DNA of 64,000 nucleotides, from assembly GCF_031081985.1 (NCBI RefSeq), contig NZ_JARWSK010000001.1:310001-374000 (forward strand), in the 5' to 3' direction. Below the pieces are notes generated by a model that was given only the letters and a program-made list of their open reading frames with translations, was not told where the DNA came from and ran no database searches. Both the position numbers and the translations under genes were made by a program. The stretch comes from Komagataeibacter xylinus (GTDB lineage Bacteria; Pseudomonadota; Alphaproteobacteria; Acetobacterales; Acetobacteraceae). Of the stretch, positions 4,822 through 13,298 are shown in pieces (the first letter of the stretch is position 1; every line of letters begins with the position of its first letter).

Positions 4822-7782
4822 TCAGTCTGGCGTGAACAGGCTGTGCATGATTTCAGCAATCCGTTCCTGATAGGCATCGGGGGCGTGTTCGGTGGCAATG
4901 CGGTGCAGCGCATTGTCACGCACCGTATTCCATAGCGTCTGGTCACGATACAGCCGGATGACCTGCGCTGCAAAGGCGGCGGGGTCGGTTATGTCGGCGC
5001 AGAGCATGTCATGCCCGTCCTGCCAGCCTGCCTGCTGGCACAGAAGTGGCGAACCGACCACGGGCAGGCCATTGGCTGCCGCCTCGTGCAGTTTATAGGC
5101 AATGCCCGCAGCAAAACGGGTGGGGGCGACAAACACGCGAAACCGGTCATAAATGGGGGCCGTATCCGCCACCTGGCCCAGCATGCGCACATTGGGGTGC
5201 TGGCGCAACGGGCCAAGATCGACGCGCGGGTTGACATGACCGCACACGCCAAAGCGGATATCCGGCCCGAGTTCGGCCACGAGCAGGGGCAGCACTTCGG
5301 CGCTGAACCAGGCCAGCGAGTCAAGATTGGGGGCCTGCTGGTCATGCACCGCGCCGAGGAACAGGATGTCCCGGCGCGCGTCCCACCCCGGTCCCGTGGC
5401 GCGGGGCACCTGCACGTGGCCCAGAACGGAGACATTATCAAAGCCCGCCTCACGCAGCAGGTCGGCTTCCGCTTCGTTTACCGCCACCACACGGCGGGCA
5501 AGGAACAGCGGGGCCAGTTCTGCCGCCAGCCGCGCGGCAAAGGGCTGGGGGCTGGCAAGGCCGTACAGGCGCTCGTAGGCCACGTCGCGGCAGGTTGCCA
5601 GGGCCTCGGTATCGACCACGATGCGGTCGGTGGGAATGCTGGAAGCGGCCTCGTTGAAGATGGAGGCGAGGCGGGCCGCATTATGGGTGCGGGCGATCCA
5701 GATGGCATCGAAGCAACTGCGGCGCTTGTGCAAAAATGCACCCAGTTCGGGCAGTTCGCGATCATGAATGACCTCGACCTGATCGGGGAAGGCCGCCCGG
5801 ATCGTGGCCAGATCCTCAATCGGGCGGAAAATGGGGTAAACCGTGACACGGTAGCCCAAACCCGCCAGCGCCGTGATGATATCATTCGAGCGCGTGAAGC
5901 CTGAGCCCAGATAACGCAGTGGCAGCCTGTCCTCGATGAACAGCACATGCCTGCTTCGTGCATCAGCATGGCGGGCACGGGCCTGGAGCGGGTCGTGCCG
6001 CAGGGGCCTGCGCCGCAGTTCGGGGCCATGGCGGCGCGTGAACAGGGCGCTGTTGCGCGCGATCAGGCGCGCGGCACTCGTGGCGTCCGACGTGCCGCAT
6101 TCATAATGCACCAGACACACGTTGGGGTCATACAGAATGCGGTAGCCCTGCGCGCGGATGCGCAGGCACAGATCCGTCTCCTCGAAATAGGCAGGGGCAT
6201 AGGCTTCATCAAACCCGCCAAGGGCCTGCACCACATCGGTGCGGACCATGAGGAACACGCCCGAGCAGAAATCAACCGCGCGCACGAATCCGGCTTCAGG
6301 CACGGCGGGGTGGGCGTCGCGCATGTAGCCCTGCACCGAGCCGTCGCGCCAGACGATGCTGCCTGCCTCCTGCAATACGCCATGGGTGCGGATGATGCGC
6401 CCGCCCACGGCCCCGGTCGTTTCATCGGCCATGAGGCGGGCCAGCGCATTGGCAATCGCGCCGTATTGCAGGTCCACGTCGTTGTTGAGGAACAGCACCG
6501 CAGGGGCCGCCACCCTGGCAAGGCCCGCGTTGCACCCGCGTACGAAGCCGATATTGCCCGCAAAGCGCAGTACCTCGATGCCTTTTACATGCTGCTCGAT
6601 ATGGGCCACGCCATCACGCGAGCCGGAATCCACCACGATCACCTGAAGCGCGCCCGCGTAATTGGCCCGCAGCGAGGCCAGCGTGGACATGGTCATGGCA
6701 AACTGGTCATGCGCGATGATGATGACACTCAGCGCGGGCGGTCCGTCGGCACTGAAATCAATGCCCGCCGCCAGCAGCAGCGGCAGGCGCACGGCGCACA
6801 TGTGGCGGAACAGGGCGCGGGCCTGCGGCTCGGTTACGGGTGGCGGCGCGGCGGGGCGCAGGTCGGGGCGGGTCGCAAGGTAGTGGCCAAAACCATCGCG
6901 CGCGCGGCCTGCGTTCACGTCGGCCTGAATGGCGGGGTCGCGCATGTACTGCGCCAAGTCCAGCATCGAGCACGGCTTGCGCAGTTCATGCACGCCGTGG
7001 CGCAGGAAGTGGGCATAGCCGTTGCGCAGTTCGCCCCGCTCCACCGCCTCGAGCACGTCAGGGTTGACGGCGCAGTAGAAAGATTCGGAAAACAGGGGGC
7101 CGGGATCAAATTCCAGTGGCGTGGCATTGCACAGGTAATGGTGCAGGGCGGATTGCCATAATCCCTCTGTAATTTCCGCCTGCACGTCGGGATAGGTGCG
7201 CGCGTACCATTCGGCATCGAAATAGGGCGAGAGCGTGCGCCACGGCAGGGCCGCCGCCCCATGCAGCAGGTAATGGGCAAAAGGGTGGGCGAGGGCGCTG
7301 CCTTCTCCCTCCGGGGCCTCGGCGAGATAGGTGGCGGGGTCAAAAAAGCACGACCCGGTGCGCATCTGTGCATCGCCCGTGCGCAGGTAATGGTCGTAGC
7401 CATTGCGGTAGCCGGCCTGCTCGAGGCTGGCCTGCGTCATGTCGGGGTAGGCGGCGCGGTAGGCGTGCTCGTCAAACAGCCAGTGGGGGTTGTGGTCGTT
7501 CAGGCCCGCGTTCAGGTAATGGTCGAACCCGCTACGCCATACGCCCTGCGCCACGAGGGCCGCCACGTCAGGGTAGGTGGCGCAGTACCATGCCTCATCA
7601 AAGAACGGGTTGGGGGCGTGGTGCAGGGCCGCGCCATGCTCGTGGTAGAAATCGCGCGCCTGTGCGGGTGTTATGCCCATAAGGTCCAGCACCGCGGCGT
7701 AGCGGGCGTGGTACCATGCGGCATCGAAACTGGCCCAGCGGGCAGCCATTTCCGCATGATCGGGGGAAACAGCCATCATCAA
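4822..7782 (-). CDS. Two-module glycosyltransferase with N-terminal repeats (GT2 + GT4-like)
   Basis: This 986-residue protein has three parts. Residues 1 to about 330 carry five or six repeats of 50-60 residues built on FDxxWYxxxYPDV and GFDHYLxxG patterns. Residues about 350-610 form a GT-A glycosyltransferase of family 2: LSVIIIAHDQF start, VVDSGSRDG loop, and FLNNDVD as the metal-binding acidic motif. From about residue 640 a GT-B domain follows, with RHVLFIEDRLPL, VVNEAEADLL and the C-terminal GIAYKLHEAAANGLPVV sugar-nucleotide site. No membrane segment is seen, so it probably acts on the cytoplasmic face in polysaccharide or lipopolysaccharide assembly. The substrate is unknown. It stands alone, with no polysaccharide cluster around it. 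Confidence 0.85.
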   Translation of the reverse strand: MMMAVSPDHAEMAARWASFDAAWYHARYAAVLDLMGITPAQARDFYHEHGAALHHAPNPFFDEAWYCATYPDVAALVAQGVWRSGFDHYLNAGLNDHNPHWLFDEHAYRAAYPDMTQASLEQAGYRNGYDHYLRTGDAQMRTGSCFFDPATYLAEAPEGEGSALAHPFAHYLLHGAAALPWRTLSPYFDAEWYARTYPDVQAEITEGLWQSALHHYLCNATPLEFDPGPLFSESFYCAVNPDVLEAVERGELRNGYAHFLRHGVHELRKPCSMLDLAQYMRDPAIQADVNAGRARDGFGHYLATRPDLRPAAPPPVTEPQARALFRHMCAVRLPLLLAAGIDFSADGPPALSVIIIAHDQFAMTMSTLASLRANYAGALQVIVVDSGSRDGVAHIEQHVKGIEVLRFAGNIGFVRGCNAGLARVAAPAVLFLNNDVDLQYGAIANALARLMADETTGAVGGRIIRTHGVLQEAGSIVWRDGSVQGYMRDAHPAVPEAGFVRAVDFCSGVFLMVRTDVVQALGGFDEAYAPAYFEETDLCLRIRAQGYRILYDPNVCLVHYECGTSDATSAARLIARNSALFTRRHGPELRRRPLRHDPLQARARHADARSRHVLFIEDRLPLRYLGSGFTRSNDIITALAGLGYRVTVYPIFRPIEDLATIRAAFPDQVEVIHDRELPELGAFLHKRRSCFDAIWIARTHNAARLASIFNEAASSIPTDRIVVDTEALATCRDVAYERLYGLASPQPFAARLAAELAPLFLARRVVAVNEAEADLLREAGFDNVSVLGHVQVPRATGPGWDARRDILFLGAVHDQQAPNLDSLAWFSAEVLPLLVAELGPDIRFGVCGHVNPRVDLGPLRQHPNVRMLGQVADTAPIYDRFRVFVAPTRFAAGIAYKLHEAAANGLPVVGSPLLCQQAGWQDGHDMLCADITDPAAFAAQVIRLYRDQTLWNTVRDNALHRIATEHAPDAYQERIAEIMHSLFTPD

Positions 7783-7878
7783 TCCCTGTCTCGTTCCTGT
7801 TCACGGCGTTATGCCCGCAAAAGGTTAAGAGACGGTTTGAAACGCCGGTTTTTGGAACAGGCCGCCCATCATGCGGCA

Positions 7879-8781
7879 TCAGCCCCGTGCCGCGAGCCGC
7901 CGCGCCGGGTGGCCCCATGTGTTCATGATCACGACCCCCAGCATGACCACGCCACCGCCAAGCAGCGTGCGGCCTGCGGGGACTTCCCCCGTGAGCGCAA
8001 AGGCCAGCAGCATGGTGACGGGGGGCAGGGTATAGAGCAGCGCGGAGCCACGCGCGGCCCCCATGTGGCTGATTACGAAGGTCCATGCGCCATAGCCCAG
8101 CGCCGCGGGAAAGACGGCGAGTTCCACCACCGCTGCCATGCACGACCACGGCGCATGGACAACAACCACGCAGGCGCGGGGCAGCCACGGCAGCAGCAGC
8201 AGCCCGCCTGCAATGAGGATATAGGCAATGGTGGGCAGCGCCCCATAGCGCGGCATGAGCTGGCGCAGCATGATGGTGTAGATGGCCGAGCACAGGGCGG
8301 CGCCCAGCACCAGTGTCGCTCCGGAGCCAAACGCGATGCCGCCTGCCTGCCCCCCCGCGATCAGGATCACGCCCGAGAAACTGAGCAGCGATCCCGCCCA
8401 CCCCCACGCGGTCAGCCGCTCGCCCAGAACGGGCATGGCGATCAGCGCGGTCATGAGCGGACACGAACTGATGAGCAGGCTCGCCGCCCCGGCCGAGACC
8501 GTGAGCTCACCCATGTTGAACAGTACATTATAAAGTGAAATGCCAATGCCCGCGCAGGCGAGTATGCGCGGCACGTCACGCCAGGCAGGGGGCGGTATGC
8601 GCCTGCAGGCCAGCCACAGGGCCGCAAGTACTGCCGCTACCGCGTAACGGATGGCGGCCAGCGGCACCGGCGGCATGTCGCGCAACGCAATGCGCACCAC
8701 AGGGTAGGCGCTGGCCCACGACAGGATGGCCGTTGCCACGGCAAGCGGCAGCATGCGGGTTGCCAGGGTCTTGTTGCTCAT
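7879..8781 (-). CDS. EamA-family (DMT) transporter
   Basis: About 300 residues contain ten hydrophobic helices in two homologous halves, as in EamA/RhaT drug-metabolite transporters. The first EamA half starts near ILSWASAYPVVRIALRDMPP. The second includes LGAALCSAIYTIMLRQLMPRYG and TFVISHMGAARGSALLYTLP. The substrate cannot be deduced. The family exports amino acids, nucleosides or other metabolites across the inner membrane. An ATG ten codons further upstream exists (8811), but GGAAAG lies just before 8781 and the helical domain begins right after. It is transcribed away from the glycosyltransferase start side, with about 100 bases between the genes. Confidence 0.85.
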   Translation of the reverse strand: MSNKTLATRMLPLAVATAILSWASAYPVVRIALRDMPPVPLAAIRYAVAAVLAALWLACRRIPPPAWRDVPRILACAGIGISLYNVLFNMGELTVSAGAASLLISSCPLMTALIAMPVLGERLTAWGWAGSLLSFSGVILIAGGQAGGIAFGSGATLVLGAALCSAIYTIMLRQLMPRYGALPTIAYILIAGGLLLLPWLPRACVVVVHAPWSCMAAVVELAVFPAALGYGAWTFVISHMGAARGSALLYTLPPVTMLLAFALTGEVPAGRTLLGGGVVMLGVVIMNTWGHPARRLAARG

Positions 8782-8861
8782 GCTTTCCGCATAGCAGGGT
8801 TTGAAACGCAAGGGGAATGGATTTACGCCCGGCGCTGATCTGCCCTGCCATGAGGGGCAGG

Positions 8862-9356
8862 TCAGTCCTTGCTGGCGGGCGGGGCCGAAATATCGGCTAC
8901 CCTGGCGGCGACGGCTTTCTGGGCATCAGCCGGGGCAAGGGCTACGACCAGTCCCTGGTCGCCCGCATTGATATAGACCGTGGGTTGCGTCATGGCCGCA
9001 GCCGAGAGCACGACAGGCATGGGGCTGGCCTGGCCGAACGGACTGGTGCCACCGGAGCGGAAGCCGGTCAGCTCTGCTGATTTCTCGGGCGGCATCATGC
9101 GTGCATTGCGCCCCCCGAACAGGGCCGCCACCGCCTTGAAATTCACCTTGTGATCGGCTGGCACCACAAGGCAGACTGGTGTTGCGCGGTCCACCTCCAC
9201 CACCAGCGTCTTGAGCACGCAGGCGGGGTCCGCCCCGATGGAAGATGCGGCCTGCATGCCGATCAGCCCGCCACCGGGCGCGTATTCATACTGATGCACT
9301 GAAAACGGCACGCCACTGGCGGCGAGGAATTCGGTAGCCTTTGTCTGTTGTGTCAT
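8862..9356 (-). CDS. ybaK: Cys-tRNA(Pro)/aminoacyl-tRNA deacylase, YbaK family
   Basis: The 164-residue protein matches the YbaK/EbsC editing family throughout. It hydrolyses mischarged aminoacyl-tRNAs, chiefly Cys-tRNA(Pro). Visible hallmarks are VLKTLVVEVDRATPVCLVVP (substrate-pocket Lys), a KVNFKAVAALFG helix, RSGGTSPFGQ (the conserved GGxSPFG loop) and the VYINAGDQGLVVALAP strand. The length is normal and the domain stands alone without a synthetase. The start ATG at 9356 is the only reasonable one. The protein is cytoplasmic. It lies between two membrane-protein genes on the same strand, with gaps of about 80 and 100 bases. Confidence 0.9.
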   Translation of the reverse strand: MTQQTKATEFLAASGVPFSVHQYEYAPGGGLIGMQAASSIGADPACVLKTLVVEVDRATPVCLVVPADHKVNFKAVAALFGGRNARMMPPEKSAELTGFRSGGTSPFGQASPMPVVLSAAAMTQPTVYINAGDQGLVVALAPADAQKAVAARVADISAPPASKD

Positions 9357-9458
9357 GCTGTCTGTTTTTCATCCCCTGTGGGGCGGTCCATGCCGCCTGC
9401 TGCAACGCCAAGAATAAAATGGCACCCGCATGCCATGCAACAGCAGGTGGCCCGCGCG

Positions 9459-10160
9459 TTATGCCCGCCCTGCGCCCCGCACAATGGCAGGCAGCGCGAG
9501 CACGATCAGCACGGCTCCCAGCCCCATGAGCGATCGCGTGCCCCAAAACGCATAACCCAGCGCGCCTGCGCTGCCCCCCAGCACGAAGGAGGCGATGATC
9601 GCGCCATGGAGGCGCAGCCGCGTTGCCACGTCAGGCGAGGGGGGCGTGCGGTTCCCCATCCACTGGGCCAGTTCCAGCCCGAGATCGGTCAGCATGCCGG
9701 TCATGTGCGTGGTGCGCACCCGCGCGCCCGAGATATGGGTGACCGTGGCGTTCTGCATTCCCATGAGGAAACCCAGGCCATAGCCCAGCACCCCGGCGCC
9801 TGGCCCGGCAGGCAGCCAGCCCGTCATCAGCCCCAGCGCCATGAGCGCCACGCCTTCCAGCACGATGATGCGGGCATGCATGCAGGCCACGCCCCGCCTG
9901 CATCCCGCCATCAGGCGCAGCGTTGCCACAATTGCTCCCACTACGAAGGCCGCCACCAGCCCCAGGCCACGCAGCATGGTCATGACCCCGCCCGATGCCA
10001 GCCCTGTCGCCACGACAGAGAGGTTGCCGGTCATGTTCGCGGCATAGGCGCCGAACGCCAGGAAACCGGTCACATTCACGCCACCTGCCACCGCGGCGAG
10101 CGTGCAGCCCAGCCTGATGTCGGTTCTGATAGTGCGTGATGGGCCTTCGTGAACCAGCAT
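9459..10160 (-). CDS. YoaK/DUF1275 family membrane protein
   Basis: This 233-residue protein has about six hydrophobic helices. It carries the DUF1275 signature near the N-terminus, GGVNVTGFLAFGAYAANMTGN, and later GLGFLMGMQNATVTHISG and RTTHMTGMLTDLG. The repeated NxTG/HxTG motifs (MTGN, HMTG) are typical of this family. The family's transport or enzymatic role is not established. It is an inner-membrane protein. It is the first gene of a minus-strand group read away from a 900-base gene-free, AT-rich region that presumably carries its promoter. Confidence 0.85.
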   Translation of the reverse strand: MLVHEGPSRTIRTDIRLGCTLAAVAGGVNVTGFLAFGAYAANMTGNLSVVATGLASGGVMTMLRGLGLVAAFVVGAIVATLRLMAGCRRGVACMHARIIVLEGVALMALGLMTGWLPAGPGAGVLGYGLGFLMGMQNATVTHISGARVRTTHMTGMLTDLGLELAQWMGNRTPPSPDVATRLRLHGAIIASFVLGGSAGALGYAFWGTRSLMGLGAVLIVLALPAIVRGAGRA

Positions 10161-11066
10161 ATCCGTCTTCCGCGTGGTGCGGGACAGTCCGCGCCATGAC
10201 GGTGGTATCGGCCAAGGGGCGCGGCAAATGCAACCTGCAATACCAGTACGCCCCCTTGGTTGGATCCGGCAGGATCACATGGACGCGAGACTTCAGAAAG
10301 AATTTTGCAACCTCGGGTAGTGTTTTCTGGTGGTATCAGAAACATTTCTTATCGCGGCGCTGCGTGCCCCCCACGCGCTCACGTCCCGCCATTAGGATCT
10401 GGTGCCGGGCGCATGCCCTGCCTGATTTCTGCCATATTTCCACAGTCGTTTTTAACCGGACCATTTGATTATACGATTATGGTAAGCCTGAGCGCGGACG
10501 CTTTCATGAATGTTGATAGCGTATATATGAATATATGTTCATAATTCGATAGCTTTTCAAGGTCATGATCTTGCCATTCCGAGGTATGGTCTGTGTCTAT
10601 GCCAGCCTTGTCCATATTATAGGAAGATATACCTAAATGTTAATTTCCCTCTCAGAGTCTAAGTATTTTGAAAATTAATGGAGATATGTTAAGTGATTTT
10701 TATGGACTTTAATGAATAAAAATGTAAATCATAAAATTAATATATGTTAACTTAATATTTTGTTTCAGCTTTTTGCAAGAAAACTCGATTTCCGTGTTAA
10801 TTCTATCCCTGTCATACAACCTGAAAGGGAAAGAGGCTGGATTTTTCAGGTCTGTTTTTGCAATCGCGGGTTGTTATTCTCATTTTGCCACTTCAATATT
10901 CTGATCTATACATATGGACAGGCACGCATGATGATGGCATGTTCCGAAAAAATACCTAATGAATTTACTTAAGTGATGATGAAGCGTTTACGCCTCCAGA
11001 AAACCGGGATGCAGCGGGTCTGTTTTGAGCCTGCGCGTATCGGCACTGGGGCAGCATGGGTAAGTA
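10161..11066. other. Long gene-free, AT-rich intergenic region
   Basis: No convincing gene is seen in about 900 bases between two divergent genes. From 10480 to 10970 the DNA is clearly AT-rich against a GC-rich background. It holds short frames without ribosome sites and a small inverted repeat ATGAA-N6-TTCAT at 10527-10542. It could carry promoters, a small RNA, or remnants of a lost insertion. Confidence 0.5.
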
Positions 11067-12416
11067 ATGATCGATATCCTGATTTGTGATGCCCACCTTT
11101 ATGTTGACCGTGAATGGGAAATTCCTGATGGCTGGATTGCGATCAGGGAAAACCGCGTCCATGCCGTTGGCGCGGCGGGCGATCCCCGTCCCGCAGCCCG
11201 TCGGGTCATAAGTGCGCGCGGCCGGCTGGTCACGCCCGGACTCGTCAATGCCCATCATCACATGGTCCAGAACCTGACGCGTTCATACGCGCCGGTCACG
11301 CGCTGCAAGCTCTTCACGTGGCTGCAGGGACTCTACCCCCTGTGGAGCGTGCTTGATGAGGAGGCAACCTACCTTTCCACCTACGTGGCCATGGTGGAAC
11401 TGCTCCTGGGCGGGTGTACCACCTCGATGGACCATATGTATGTCCATCCCCGGCCCCGTCTGATCGATGCGCAGTTCAGCGCGGCGCGTGACATCGGGTT
11501 CCGTTTCTACGCGACACGCGGCAGCATGACCCGCTCGGTGGAAGATGGTGGCCTGCCCCCCGGCGCCCTCGTGCAGGATGAAGAGGCCATCATGGCCGAT
11601 TGCGAGCGGCTGGTCGGCCTGTTCCATGACCGCGCGCCCGGTGCCATGGGGCGGGTGGCCCTTGGCCCGGCATCGCTGTTCTCGGCCTCCGAGCGCGTCA
11701 TGAGGGAGTCCGTAACGCTGGCCGACCGCCATGACCTGCGCCTGCACACCCATCTGGCCGAGGACATGGAGGAAGATGATTACAGCCTGAGCGTTTATGG
11801 CTGCACCCCGACCGAGCATTTCGAGCAGATGGGCTGGGCCAGCCCGCGCTCATGGGTGGCCCATTACATCTATCCGTCTTCATCCGAGATCGACCGCCTC
11901 GCGCAGGCTGGGGTGAGCGTGGTGCAGTGCCCCGGCTCGAACATGATGATTGGCGGCGGTAGCGCCGACGTGCAGAACCTGCAGGAGCGCGGCATGCGCG
12001 TGGGGCTGGGCTGCAACGGTTCGGCCACGACCGATCATGGCTCGATGTGGATGGAAACCCGCAACGCCATGCTGCTTGGCCGCATGCGGGGTGGCCCGGA
12101 ATCCATGGGTGCGCGCGAGGCGCTGGACATGGCCACGCGCGGCGGGGCCGCCTGCCTGGGGTGGGAGGACGAGATCGGTCACCTGCGCCCCGGCGCCTGC
12201 GCGGATCTTGTTATCTGGCATATGTCCGATGTGGCGCTGGCGGGTGCCCTGACCGATCCGGTCGAGGCCTGGCTGCGCTGTGGCCCCGCCGTGGCGGGCA
12301 CCACGATTGTCAATGGCCGGATATTGGTTGAGAACTGCGAGCCCTGCCTGCCGGGGCTTGGCGGGATCCTGCGCGATCATGCCCGACAGGCGCGCCGCAT
12401 CCAGCGCCTCGACTGA
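11067..12416 (+). CDS. Amidohydrolase, 8-oxoguanine deaminase-like
   Basis: This 449-residue cytoplasmic protein belongs to the metal-dependent amidohydrolases of the 8-oxoguanine deaminase / hydroxyatrazine hydrolase branch. The N-terminal metal motif is GLVNAHHHMVQNL (HxH). HTHLAEDMEED supplies the next His and Glu, and SWVAHYIYP the later His. In relatives the last metal ligand or general base is Asp in a GxDGSASND motif; here the segment reads GLGCNGSATTDHGSMW, so Asn replaces that Asp. Activity may be altered, or a neighbouring Asp may be used. No purine-degradation genes sit nearby. The ATG at 11067 follows the AT-rich region closely, without a strong ribosome site. Confidence 0.75.
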   Translation: MIDILICDAHLYVDREWEIPDGWIAIRENRVHAVGAAGDPRPAARRVISARGRLVTPGLVNAHHHMVQNLTRSYAPVTRCKLFTWLQGLYPLWSVLDEEATYLSTYVAMVELLLGGCTTSMDHMYVHPRPRLIDAQFSAARDIGFRFYATRGSMTRSVEDGGLPPGALVQDEEAIMADCERLVGLFHDRAPGAMGRVALGPASLFSASERVMRESVTLADRHDLRLHTHLAEDMEEDDYSLSVYGCTPTEHFEQMGWASPRSWVAHYIYPSSSEIDRLAQAGVSVVQCPGSNMMIGGGSADVQNLQERGMRVGLGCNGSATTDHGSMWMETRNAMLLGRMRGGPESMGAREALDMATRGGAACLGWEDEIGHLRPGACADLVIWHMSDVALAGALTDPVEAWLRCGPAVAGTTIVNGRILVENCEPCLPGLGGILRDHARQARRIQRLD

Positions 12417-12427
12417 CGGGGCGGCCA

Positions 12428-12453
12428 GCATGGAGGCAGCGCCCCCTCCATGC
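12428..12453 (+). terminator. Hairpin after the amidohydrolase gene
   Basis: A perfect nine-pair stem (GCATGGAGG with CCTCCATGC) lies 12 bases past the stop. There is no T tract, so termination is only plausible. Confidence 0.4.
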
Positions 12454-12603
12454 GTGGTCTCACCTCTGTGCGGAACGGGACCTGAAACCATACGTCCTTT
12501 TTAAAGATCGTTTATTTTAAAGCATGAATGAAAATCTTCATGTTTTTTCCACAGGGTTATCTTTCTGACTATCCCCGGAATCTGTGGATAAGGCCACGCC
12601 CCT

Positions 12604-13176
12604 CTAATTATAGCGGCAGGGCTGGTTCGTAACCGGCGGCGCATCGGACTGGATCACCATGAGCGTGACCGGGCCATCGCCTATATTGCCCGCATCATGG
12701 CCTTTCTTGCCGCGAAAGGGGCCATTGGCCATGGGGCGCACGGCCTGGTCCTCGCCAAACAGGATATCGCCGGGGCCCATTTCCGCCCGCGTGCCATCCA
12801 TCGCCTGCACATACCACCGCCCCTGTAGCGGAATGATCCATTGTGGCCTGGGGTCGGGGTGCCAGGTGCCATTCCAGTGCGCGGGCTGCACCGTCATCAT
12901 GATGGTTGCCATCTGCGGGGCCATGGGGTCCTGCCATTGCGGCCCGGCAGGCGGCGACATGCTCTTGAGAAAGAAGGCGTGCACCGGGCAGGTGGCGATG
13001 TGGCTCACGCCCCTGTCATCAGCCCAGAGATGCCGGTAAACCCGCTGCGGCGGGGCCGGTTGGGTCGTATCGGGCAGGATGGCGGGCGCTGGTGTCGTGG
13101 GGGGGCTCGCAGCCCACGCTCCCATGCCGGGCAGAATGAGCAGGGCGGCGAGCATGAGCGTTTTGCGCATGGACAT
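12604..13176 (-). CDS. Exported cupin-like protein
   Basis: From ATG 13176 (GGAGG seven bases upstream) the 190-residue product begins MSMRKTLMLAALLILPGMGAWAA, a Sec signal peptide. The mature part shows a cupin-like barrel: WNGTWHPDPRPQWIIPLQGR, then YVQAMDGTRAEMGPGDILFGED (the PG turn typical of the second cupin motif) and a late GPVTLMVIQ strand. The metal-binding histidines are sparse (HPDP only), so metal binding is uncertain. A longer frame reaches 13248 but lacks a ribosome site and signal logic. The neighbouring quinoprotein gene on the same strand is also exported. The substrate is unknown. Confidence 0.65.
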   Translation of the reverse strand: MSMRKTLMLAALLILPGMGAWAASPPTTPAPAILPDTTQPAPPQRVYRHLWADDRGVSHIATCPVHAFFLKSMSPPAGPQWQDPMAPQMATIMMTVQPAHWNGTWHPDPRPQWIIPLQGRWYVQAMDGTRAEMGPGDILFGEDQAVRPMANGPFRGKKGHDAGNIGDGPVTLMVIQSDAPPVTNQPCRYN

Positions 13177-13298
13177 GACATGCCTCCTTGGCTGGACTGG
13201 ATGGGCCTGCGGCACGCCTCCGCCGGGTTGTGGCGCGCCGTTGCGCAAGGCACGGGCGCGGCATTCCTTCGGCGGAGGGGGCAGGCTGATGGTGCGGT

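Noticed and set aside
7261-8538. Plus-strand 425-codon frame opposite the glycosyltransferase and transporter
   Set aside because: It spans the 3' ends of two well-supported minus-strand genes; His/Gln/Arg-rich shadow translation.
10760-10972. Short frame in the AT-rich region before the amidohydrolase
   Set aside because: No ribosome site and no recognisable content; too weak to call a gene.
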